5,054 nucleotides of DNA from an uncultured Actinomycetes bacterium (GTDB taxonomy: Bacteria; Actinomycetota; Actinomycetes; Nanopelagicales; Nanopelagicaceae), in assembly GCA_903822245.1 (NCBI GenBank), contig CAIJOE010000198.1:1-5054 (forward strand). The letters are read 5' to 3'. The notes under the pieces are model-generated. The model ran no database searches. It was not told the DNA's origin and worked only from the letters and a program-made list of their open reading frames with translations. Positions within the stretch are counted from its first letter, which is position 1, and every line of letters starts with the position of its first letter. Made by a program: the position numbers and the translations under genes. This document shows positions 1-5,054 of the stretch, one piece after another.

Positions 1-708
1 CCAGAAGTTTCACTCTTTGGAATATCAGATGGTCACTACGTATTACCGATGCAACCGGCTCAAGATTTTAAACGTGCCTTTGATGGCGATCTTGGACCAA
101 ATACCGGTGGCATGGGTGCTTACTCACCACTTCCTTGGGCGCCTGATGAAATTATTGAAGAGACACTTTCACAAGTATTAAATCCAACAGTGCAAGAGAT
201 GGCTGCGCGCGGAACTCCATTTGTTGGTCTACTTTATGCCGGTCTTGCATTAACAAGTCATGGCACCAGAGTTATTGAATTCAACGCTCGCTTTGGTGAT
301 CCAGAAACTCAAGTATTACTTCCTAGATTAAATTCACCTCTTGCGCAATTGTTGCTGGCAGCTGCCACCGGAAAACTAAAAGAGTTTGGTGATCTTAATT
401 GGTCAGATGAATCTGCCGTCACTGTTGTTCTGGCATCGCAGGGTTACCCAGCTGCGCCAGCTAGTGGTGAGCCAATTATGGGAATCAAACCAAATGATCA
501 CTCTTTTGTGTTCCATGCAGGCACTGCAATACGTGATGGAATCTTGCACTCTGCAGGCGGGCGGGTATTAACAATTACCGGAATTGGATCAGATTTAACT
601 GAAGCTAGAGATGCGGCCTATCGCACGATCTCGCAAATTTCCTTAGCAGGCAGTCATTATCGAAGTGATATCGCGCTAAATGCGTCGGTGGCAGAGAAGG
701 GGAACTAA
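1..708 (+). CDS. purD: Phosphoribosylamine--glycine ligase (GAR synthetase), 3' part; 5' end lies outside the window
   Basis: PurD is a cytosolic ATP-grasp enzyme that joins 5-phosphoribosylamine and glycine to give GAR, the second step of IMP synthesis. Frame 1 is open from the first base, so the gene enters from upstream; the ATG at 49 is internal, because the residues before it (PEVSLFGISDG) match the family. The visible 235 residues are a little over half of a usual ~420-residue PurD and lack the N-terminal domain and part of the ATP-grasp domain. Seen here: QDFKRAFDGD followed by GPNTGGMGAYSP (about residues 21-42 of the fragment), the metal/ATP-binding segment IEFNARFGDPE (92-102), then the C-terminal domain with AVTVVLASQGYP (139-150), FHAGT and SAGGRVLTITG. 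It ends in an HYRSDIA segment close to the C-terminus. The TAA stop directly abuts the purB ATG. No frameshift or missing key residue is seen in the part present. Confidence 0.97.
   Translation, partial: PEVSLFGISDGHYVLPMQPAQDFKRAFDGDLGPNTGGMGAYSPLPWAPDEIIEETLSQVLNPTVQEMAARGTPFVGLLYAGLALTSHGTRVIEFNARFGDPETQVLLPRLNSPLAQLLLAAATGKLKEFGDLNWSDESAVTVVLASQGYPAAPASGEPIMGIKPNDHSFVFHAGTAIRDGILHSAGGRVLTITGIGSDLTEARDAAYRTISQISLAGSHYRSDIALNASVAEKGN
696..702 (+). promoter_or_regulatory. Ribosome binding site for purB
   Basis: A purine-rich GAAGGGG lies inside the last codons of purD, six bases before the ATG at 709. It is a good Shine-Dalgarno match and supports 709 as the purB start over the in-frame ATG at 727 (codon 7), which has no comparable site. 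Because the site sits within purD, purB translation probably depends on the same transcript. Confidence 0.6.
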
Positions 709-2130
709 ATGTCGGATAATTCACCTATGAGCCTTCTCGCTAGCCGCTACGCATCAGATGCGATGCGCGAGATCTTCTCTGCGCAAGCAAAGATTATTTC
801 TGAGCGTCGGTTGTGGATTGCGGTTATGCGCGCCCAAAGCAAGCTCGGCCACAAGATCCAAGAATCTGTAATTACTGATTATGAGAAAGTAATTACCAAA
901 GTTGATTTAGTTTCAATTGATAATCGCGAGAAGCAAACACGTCACGATGTGAAAGCTCGTATTGAAGAATTCAACGCACTTGCTGGCCATCAAGCAATCC
1001 ATGCTGGAATGACTTCACGAGATCTAACTGAGAATGTGGAAGCCATGCAGATTCGAGATGGCTTAAAGCTGGTTCACAATCGCGTTGTTGCAACTCTAGG
1101 TTTACTTGGCGATCGCGCTACCCAATACATCGATCAACCAATTGCTGGTCGCTCACACAATGTGCCAGCCCAGATAACTACTCTTGGTAAGCGTTTTGCA
1201 TCAGCGGCTGAAGAATTACTTTTTGCTTATGACCGTTTGGAATCTTTAATCTCGCGCTACCCAATTCGTGGAATTAAAGGCCCAGTTGGAACGGCTCAAG
1301 ATTCACTTGATCTACTTGGAAGCTCTGATGCTCATGCAAAACTAGAAGAAGAAGTTGCTAAGTATCTTGGTTTTAGTAACGTCTTAGATTCAACTGGTCA
1401 GATCTATCCACGCTCCTTTGATTTTGATGTAGTCACAACCCTGGTTCAACTAGCTGCCGCTCCTTCTTCCTTTGCTACCTCAATTCGCTTGATGGCTGGC
1501 GCAGAGTTAGTAACCGAAGGATTTAAAGCCGGACAAGTTGGCTCCTCTGCAATGCCGCACAAGATGAATACACGCTCTTGTGAGCGAGTTAATGGTTTAG
1601 CTGTCATCTTGCGCGGGTATGCCTCAATGGTTGGTGAACTATCTGGAGATCAATGGAATGAAGGCGATGTTTCCTGCAGTGTGGTTCGCCGAGTGGCAAT
1701 ACCTGATGCTTTCTATGCCTTTGATGGTTTGATCGAAACTTTCCTTACCGTTCTTCGTGAATTCGGTGCATTCCCACAAGTAATTGCCGCTGAACTAGAT
1801 CGTTATTTGCCATTTCTTTCAACCACCAAGATTTTGATGGCCGCAGTTAAGGCTGGCGTGGGGCGCGAGGTGGCTCACGAAGTAATCAAGGAACATGCCG
1901 TTACTGCAGCTCTTGGTATTCGTGAAGGCAAGCCAAATCAATTAATTGAAGCTTTGGCAGAAGATTCTAGAATTCCATTAACATTAAAAGAACTACAAGT
2001 TTTAATTTCAAAGCCGCTGGAATTTACTGGCGATGCAAGTGCACAAACTAAGCGAGTTGTTAATCGCATCGAGGCGATTACCTCCGCTCATGCTGCGGCA
2101 GCGCAGTACACACCTGGCTCCATTCGGTGA
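709..2130 (+). CDS. purB: Adenylosuccinate lyase
   Basis: PurB is a homotetrameric cytosolic lyase of the fumarase/aspartase superfamily. It splits fumarate from SAICAR to give AICAR, and from adenylosuccinate to give AMP. The 473 residues fit the family's full length. Domain 1 (about 1-120) has TRHDVKARIEEF (77-88) and HAGMTSRDLTEN (98-109). The helical core (about 121-365) has GRSHNVPAQ (147-155) with His150 as the expected general acid, RGIKGPVGTAQD (187-198), and the superfamily signature GSSAMPHKMN (278-287), whose Ser279/Ser280 pair contains the expected catalytic serine. WNEGDVSCSVVRR follows at 316-328. The C-terminal ADSL domain is about 366-473. The WNEGDVSCS form is the one usual in actinobacteria and eukaryotes rather than the E. 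coli type. The ATG at 709 abuts the purD stop and has a good ribosome binding site; the gene ends in TGA overlapping the purC start. It appears intact, and the alternative assignment to another lyase of the superfamily (e.g. argininosuccinate lyase) is unlikely given the operon and motifs. Confidence 0.98.
   Translation: MSDNSPMSLLASRYASDAMREIFSAQAKIISERRLWIAVMRAQSKLGHKIQESVITDYEKVITKVDLVSIDNREKQTRHDVKARIEEFNALAGHQAIHAGMTSRDLTENVEAMQIRDGLKLVHNRVVATLGLLGDRATQYIDQPIAGRSHNVPAQITTLGKRFASAAEELLFAYDRLESLISRYPIRGIKGPVGTAQDSLDLLGSSDAHAKLEEEVAKYLGFSNVLDSTGQIYPRSFDFDVVTTLVQLAAAPSSFATSIRLMAGAELVTEGFKAGQVGSSAMPHKMNTRSCERVNGLAVILRGYASMVGELSGDQWNEGDVSCSVVRRVAIPDAFYAFDGLIETFLTVLREFGAFPQVIAAELDRYLPFLSTTKILMAAVKAGVGREVAHEVIKEHAVTAALGIREGKPNQLIEALAEDSRIPLTLKELQVLISKPLEFTGDASAQTKRVVNRIEAITSAHAAAAQYTPGSIR
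2127..2130 (+). promoter_or_regulatory. GTGA stop/start overlap joining purB and purC
   Basis: The purC GTG start (2127-2129) overlaps the purB TGA stop (2128-2130). I see no convincing Shine-Dalgarno sequence in the 20 bases before it. In the purC frame there is no ATG, GTG or TTG between the upstream in-frame stop at 2061-2063 and this GTG, so it is the earliest possible start. The only close alternative is a GTG at 2136 (codon 4). Coupled termination-reinitiation is the likely mode of initiation, which is inference. Confidence 0.65.
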
Positions 2131-2960
2131 CCCTGGTGCTAAACGGATGGCAACATCTGCGCAGCGGAAAAGTCCGAGATCTCTATACAAATCCTGACGG
2201 GCAATTACTTATTGTTGCCTCGGATCGCATTTCAGCCTTTGATTATATTCTTCCAACTGAGATTCCAAATAAAGGAAAGTTGCTAACCCAACTTTCATCA
2301 TTCTGGTTTGAATTTCTAAAAGATGTTGTTCCAAACCACATCATCACAACTGATGTTCCAGAGCAAGTTGTGGGGCGAGGGGTAATAGTTAAGCCGTTAG
2401 TTATGTTTCCAGTTGAATGTGTGGCTCGTGGATATCTAACTGGCAGTGGCTGGTTGGAATATCAAAAGACACAGAGCGTGTGTGGGATCGCATTACCTGC
2501 TGGGCTTGTCGATGGTTCAAAACTTCCAACACCGATCTTCACGCCAGCAACAAAAGCTGACGATGGCGAACACGATATGAACATCACCTTTGAACAATGT
2601 GTTGAAATCTTGGGTGAGCAAGCATCAGAGATCTTGCGCAAATTAACGCTGGCTCTATATGAAAAGGCTCATGATTACGCGCAGGGGCGCGGAATTATCT
2701 TGGCTGATACTAAATTTGAATTTGGGATCGATGACAAAGGCCAGGTTTGCCTTGGCGATGAAGCGCTGACCCCTGACTCCTCCCGATTTTGGCAAAGCGA
2801 ATCGCGAGATTCTTACGATAAGCAGTTTGTGCGCAATTGGCTAATAAACTCAGGCTGGGATCGAAACAGCCCACCTCCTGCTTTGCCCGACGATGTTGTC
2901 GCCAAAACCCAAGAACGTTATGAACTCGCGTTTAAATTAATTACCGGGAAGGCTTTTTAA
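2127..2960 (+). CDS. purC: Phosphoribosylaminoimidazole-succinocarboxamide synthase (SAICAR synthetase)
   Basis: PurC is a cytosolic ATP-dependent ligase that condenses CAIR with L-aspartate to form SAICAR, the substrate of the PurB encoded just upstream. At 277 residues it resembles the longer actinobacterial/yeast-like form more than the ~240-residue E. coli/Bacillus form. Landmarks in order: SGKVRDLY (13-20), the glycine-rich nucleotide-binding strand; SDRISAFDYILPTEIPNKG (32-50); family signature 1, PVECVARGYLTGSGW (95-109); the substrate-binding stretch PTPIFTPATKADDGEHD (134-150); family signature 2, LADTKFEFG (192-200); LGDEALTPDSSRFW (209-222); and SYDKQFVRNWL (229-239), typical of the long form. 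The start codon is GTG, four bases overlapping purB. The C-terminus abuts purS with TAAATG. All recognised motifs are intact. Confidence 0.98.
   Translation: MTLVLNGWQHLRSGKVRDLYTNPDGQLLIVASDRISAFDYILPTEIPNKGKLLTQLSSFWFEFLKDVVPNHIITTDVPEQVVGRGVIVKPLVMFPVECVARGYLTGSGWLEYQKTQSVCGIALPAGLVDGSKLPTPIFTPATKADDGEHDMNITFEQCVEILGEQASEILRKLTLALYEKAHDYAQGRGIILADTKFEFGIDDKGQVCLGDEALTPDSSRFWQSESRDSYDKQFVRNWLINSGWDRNSPPPALPDDVVAKTQERYELAFKLITGKAF
2946..2952 (+). promoter_or_regulatory. Ribosome binding site for purS
   Basis: GGGAAGG lies in the last codons of purC, eight bases before the purS ATG at 2961. Sequence and spacing suit a Shine-Dalgarno site, so purS can initiate independently as well as by coupling. 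Confidence 0.55.
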
Positions 2961-3206
2961 ATGGCAACAATCATCGTGGAAGTAATGCTCAAACCAGAGA
3001 TTCTAGATCCGCAAGGACAAGCTGTTGCTTCAGCTTTGCCAAGACTTGGCTTTAACTTCGCCAAGGCAGTACGCCAAGGAAAGCGCTTTGAAATTGAAGT
3101 AGATGGCCAACCAACCCCGGCGCAAATGGAGCAAGTGCAAGATGCAGCCCACAAATTACTTTCAAATCCAGTAATTGAAACTTATGTAATCAGGGTCGAG
3201 AAGTAA
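2961..3206 (+). CDS. purS: Phosphoribosylformylglycinamidine synthase subunit PurS
   Basis: PurS is the small non-catalytic subunit of the three-part FGAM synthetase. It bridges the glutaminase PurQ and the synthetase PurL and is needed for complex formation and ammonia transfer; in the Bacillus-type complex it is present as a dimer. The 81 residues match the usual family length of about 80. The recognisable family segments are an N-terminal strand (TIIVEVMLK, 3-11), PEILDPQGQAV (12-22), the LPRLGF turn (26-31), VRQGKRFEIEVDG (37-49), and a final helix plus strand with LLSNPVIETYVIRVE (66-80). It abuts purC upstream and overlaps purQ by one base, which fits the need for coordinated production of the subunits. 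The complementary strand carries an open frame here, but it is a shadow of this gene. Confidence 0.97.
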   Translation: MATIIVEVMLKPEILDPQGQAVASALPRLGFNFAKAVRQGKRFEIEVDGQPTPAQMEQVQDAAHKLLSNPVIETYVIRVEK

Positions 3207-3208
3207 TG
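3192..3208 (+). promoter_or_regulatory. Translation start region of purQ with TAATG overlap
   Basis: AGGG at 3192-3195 lies ten bases before the purQ ATG (3206-3208), with a further purine run GAGAAG directly before the purS stop. The last A of the purS TAA is the first base of the purQ ATG. This suggests coupled translation of the two subunits, with only a modest Shine-Dalgarno contribution. Confidence 0.5.
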
Positions 3209-3883
3209 GCATTTCGAGTTGGTGTAGTTACATTTCCTGGTTCACTAGATGATCGAGACGCTGCGCGCGCTGTAGAGATGGCTGGTGGCACCGCAGTTCC
3301 ACTGTTCCATGCAAGTGATGATTTAAAAGAAGTAGATGCAGTAGTACTGCCAGGTGGCTTTTCTTATGGTGATTATCTGCGTTGCGGGGCCATTGCGCGC
3401 TTTGCGCCAATTATGGAATCCATCATCGTTGCAGCTGAGCATGGCTTTCCGGTCCTTGGAATTTGTAATGGCTTTCAAGTTTTATGTGAATCACACCTTT
3501 TGCCTGGCGCCCTAACTCGCAATCAAGGTCTGCACTTCTTATGTCGCGATCAAAAGCTAAAAATCGAGAACACAAATACTTTTTGGACGAGCGGTTTTAG
3601 CCAAGGCCAAGAAATTGTGATTCCACTAAAGAATGGTGAAGGCTCTTTTCAGTGTGATGATGAAACTCTTAATATGTTGGAATCAGAAGGTCGCATTATT
3701 GCTAGATATGTGGACTTTGATCCAAATGGTTCTAGAAATCTAATTGCTGGAATTTCAAATGCACGCGGCAATGTTGTGGGCTTAATGCCCCACCCAGAGC
3801 ATGCAATTGAATCTCTAACTGGTCCAAGTCAAGATGGTTTGATCTTTTTCACCTCAGCTCTTAAGCAACTAGTAGGTCGCTAA
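3206..3883 (+). CDS. purQ: Phosphoribosylformylglycinamidine synthase subunit PurQ (glutaminase)
   Basis: PurQ is the class I (triad) glutamine amidotransferase subunit of FGAM synthetase; it hydrolyses glutamine and passes ammonia to PurL. The 225 residues are the normal length for the stand-alone subunit. The N-terminus has GVVTFPGSLDDRDAARA (6-22), followed by VVLPGGFSYGDYLRCGAIARF (from 47 to about 66), which contributes the oxyanion-hole region. The nucleophile elbow GICNGFQVL (85-93) carries Cys87, encoded by TGT at 3464-3466. LMPHPEHAIE (193-202) supplies the other triad members, His196 and Glu198. All three catalytic residues are therefore present and the enzyme should be active. The TLG/GGFSYGD pattern and the neighbours purS and purL separate it from other glutaminases such as GuaA, CarA or PdxT. 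It overlaps purS and purL by one base each. Confidence 0.98.
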   Translation: MAFRVGVVTFPGSLDDRDAARAVEMAGGTAVPLFHASDDLKEVDAVVLPGGFSYGDYLRCGAIARFAPIMESIIVAAEHGFPVLGICNGFQVLCESHLLPGALTRNQGLHFLCRDQKLKIENTNTFWTSGFSQGQEIVIPLKNGEGSFQCDDETLNMLESEGRIIARYVDFDPNGSRNLIAGISNARGNVVGLMPHPEHAIESLTGPSQDGLIFFTSALKQLVGR

Positions 3884-3885
3884 TG
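3871..3885 (+). promoter_or_regulatory. Translation start region of purL with TAATG overlap
   Basis: AGTAGGT at 3871-3877 contains a short AGG core (3874-3876) six bases before the ATG at 3883. The ATG shares its first base with the purQ TAA stop. The Shine-Dalgarno match is weak, so coupling to purQ translation probably contributes; this is inference. Confidence 0.45.
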
Positions 3886-5054
3886 AGTTTAGATACTGTT
3901 GCAACAGCTGCTGCAAATCCAGATACAAAACAACCTTGGGTAGAACTTGGTTTAAAAGAAGATGAATACGCGCGGATCAAAACAATTCTTGGGCGCAGGC
4001 CAACATCCTCAGAGCTTGCGATGTATTCGGTCATGTGGTCTGAGCACTGCTCATATAAATCTTCGAAAATTCACTTAAAGCAGTTCGGCGATAAAGCTCC
4101 TAAATCAGATGCCCTGCTTGTGGGCATTGGTGAGAATGCTGGCGTTGTAGATATTGGCCAGAATTACGCAGTAACTTTCAAAGTTGAGTCCCATAACCAC
4201 CCATCATTTGTTGAGCCTTATCAAGGCGCAGCTACTGGTGTAGGTGGAATTGTTCGAGACATTTTGACGATGGGTGCTCGGCCAATTGCCGTAATGGATC
4301 CACTGCGCTTTGGTTTAGCCGATGCCGCCGATACCCGGCGCGTATTGCCAGGAATTATTGCTGGCGTTGGTGGTTATGGAAACTGCCTTGGCCTGCCAAA
4401 TATTGGTGGTGAAATAGTTTTTGATGAAACATATGCCGGCAATCCACTAGTAAATGCACTTTGCGTTGGGGTGATGAAGCATGAAGATATTAAGTTAGCT
4501 AAAGCCCATGGCGCTGGAAACCTAGTAGTTCTATTTGGCGCCAAGACTGGCGGGGATGGAATTGGCGGGGTTTCAGTTCTTGCATCAGAAACTTTTAACG
4601 CAGCAAAACAAACCAAGCGCCCATCAGTGCAAGTAGGAGATCCATTTGCCGAAAAAGTATTGATCGAATGTTGCTTAGAGATCTTTAAGGCAGATCTAGT
4701 AGTTGGTATTCAAGATCTTGGCGGCGCTGGGCTTTCTTGTGCTACTTCTGAACTAGCCTCTGCAGGCTCAGGTGGCATGGAGATCCAACTAGATAAGGTC
4801 CCACTGCGCGATCCTTCACTTTCACCTGAAGAGATCTTGATGAGTGAATCTCAAGAGCGCATGTGCGCAATTGTTGAACCAGCAAACATAAAAAAATTTA
4901 TGGCTATTTGTAAGAAGTGGGATGTGAGTGCAACTGTAATAGGTGAAGTAACAACAGGTGAGCGACTACTTATTTCATTTAATGGTGAGCTAATCGTAGA
5001 TGTTCCACCACGCACCGTGGCCCACGATGGTCCGGTTTATAACCGCCCAATTCA
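3883..5054 (+). CDS. purL: Phosphoribosylformylglycinamidine synthase subunit PurL (small, PurSQL type), 5' part
   Basis: PurL is the ATP-dependent synthetase subunit that converts FGAR to FGAM with ammonia from PurQ. Reading from the ATG at 3883 the frame stays open to the window end: 390 codons plus two bases, roughly half of a usual ~740-residue small PurL. After a short variable leader (1-20) come ILGRRPTSSEL (35-45) and MWSEHCSYKSSK (51-62), whose His55 lines up with the conserved catalytic histidine of Thermotoga PurL (His32). Next are GENAGVVDIG (83-92), VESHNHPS (101-108) with metal-binding Glu102, EPYQGAATGVGGIVRD (111-126), GARPIAVMDPLRFG (131-144), GGYGNCLGLPNIGGEI (163-178), the ATP loop GAKTGGDGIGG (219-229), VQVGDPFAEKVLIE (249-262), IQDLGGAGLS (276-285) and MSESQERM (320-327). 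This covers the first AIRS N- and C-type domain pair. It lacks the long N-terminal and C-terminal glutaminase extensions of the large fused PurL, consistent with separate purS and purQ. No internal stop or frameshift is seen. The reverse-strand open frame inside it at 4374-4616 is a shadow. Confidence 0.97.
   Translation, partial: MSLDTVATAAANPDTKQPWVELGLKEDEYARIKTILGRRPTSSELAMYSVMWSEHCSYKSSKIHLKQFGDKAPKSDALLVGIGENAGVVDIGQNYAVTFKVESHNHPSFVEPYQGAATGVGGIVRDILTMGARPIAVMDPLRFGLADAADTRRVLPGIIAGVGGYGNCLGLPNIGGEIVFDETYAGNPLVNALCVGVMKHEDIKLAKAHGAGNLVVLFGAKTGGDGIGGVSVLASETFNAAKQTKRPSVQVGDPFAEKVLIECCLEIFKADLVVGIQDLGGAGLSCATSELASAGSGGMEIQLDKVPLRDPSLSPEEILMSESQERMCAIVEPANIKKFMAICKKWDVSATVIGEVTTGERLLISFNGELIVDVPPRTVAHDGPVYNRPI

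Larger units (their letters stand above)
1..5054 (+). other. Purine biosynthesis operon segment purD-purB-purC-purS-purQ-purL
   Basis: Six co-directional genes of one pathway follow each other with spacings of 0, -4, 0, -1 and -1 bases, so they are almost certainly one transcript. No internal terminator, promoter or riboswitch is visible, and the operon's 5' leader, where a purine riboswitch or repressor site would normally sit, is not in the window. The purSQL trio is contiguous, as in other bacteria with the three-subunit FGAM synthetase. Whether purF and purM follow purL, as they often do, cannot be seen. Confidence 0.85.

Noticed and set aside
49..51. ATG at 49 as the start of purD
   Set aside because: The frame is open to base 1 and the residues before this Met (PEVSLFGISDG) are typical PurD sequence, so the codon is internal to a gene cut by the window edge.
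386..571. Open frame of 61 codons on the + strand inside purD
   Set aside because: It lies entirely within the conserved PurD reading frame, its translation resembles no family I recognise, and it has no separate context; it is an out-of-frame shadow.
2008..2190. Reverse-strand open frame of 60 codons across the purB/purC junction
   Set aside because: It is antisense to two well-conserved coding sequences, is cysteine- and arginine-rich as expected for antisense translation, and has no recognisable domain.
2940..2960. T-run at the end of purC as a possible intrinsic terminator
   Set aside because: The five Ts have no GC-rich hairpin immediately before them, and the run lies directly before the purS ATG, where a terminator would cut the operon.
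2957..3154. Reverse-strand open frame of 65 codons opposite purS
   Set aside because: purS on the + strand matches its family over the full length and fits the operon; the reverse frame is its shadow.
3228..3410. Reverse-strand open frame of 60 codons opposite the start of purQ
   Set aside because: It is antisense to the conserved PurQ N-terminal motifs, with a His/Leu-rich low-quality translation and no ribosome binding context.
4374..4616. Reverse-strand open frame of 80 codons opposite purL
   Set aside because: The + strand carries continuous PurL motifs (GGYGNC, TGGDGIGG) through this stretch, so the reverse frame is a shadow.
1..5054. Search for a mobile element, CRISPR array, toxin-antitoxin or defence genes, RNA genes or direct repeats
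   Set aside because: All bases are accounted for by conserved purine biosynthesis genes; I saw no repeated units, terminal inverted repeats, tRNA-like folds or extra coding capacity.

Overview
The window is a continuous piece of a de novo purine (IMP) biosynthesis operon. All genes lie on the + strand, in the order purD (3' part), purB, purC, purS, purQ, purL (5' part). Every base from 1 to 5054 falls in a recognisable coding sequence. There are no intergenic gaps, RNA genes, mobile elements, repeats or CRISPR arrays, and no promoter or terminator that I can support.

Organism: the proteins look actinobacterial. PurB carries the WNEGDVSCSVVRR and RGYASM segments and PurL the TGGDGIGG loop. 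PurC is a long-form SAICAR synthetase with a DSYDKQFVRNWL segment near its C-terminus. FGAM synthetase is split into PurS, PurQ and a small PurL. The DNA, however, is much less GC-rich than in typical soil actinobacteria, with many A/T third positions, and the genes are packed with no spacing. This combination suggests a streamlined, low-to-medium GC aquatic actinobacterium such as the freshwater acI/Nanopelagicales group. That placement is inference from protein flavour and composition, not from a search.

Layout: 1-708 is the C-terminal 235 residues of PurD (GAR synthetase). 709-2130 is PurB (adenylosuccinate lyase). 2127-2960 is PurC (SAICAR synthetase), with a GTG start overlapping the purB stop by four bases. 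2961-3206 is PurS, 3206-3883 PurQ, and 3883-5054 the first 390 codons of PurL; the last two junctions are one-base TAATG overlaps. The purD/purB and purC/purS junctions abut exactly (TAAATG).

Together: PurD makes GAR from phosphoribosylamine and glycine. The PurS-PurQ-PurL complex converts FGAR to FGAM using ammonia from glutamine. PurC joins CAIR and aspartate to give SAICAR, and PurB releases fumarate from SAICAR (and from adenylosuccinate on the AMP branch). Remaining steps (PurF, PurN, PurM, PurE/K, PurH) must be encoded outside the window. I find a well-conserved housekeeping operon and no evidence of a new biological system; the observations in Part 2 are deliberately scored low.
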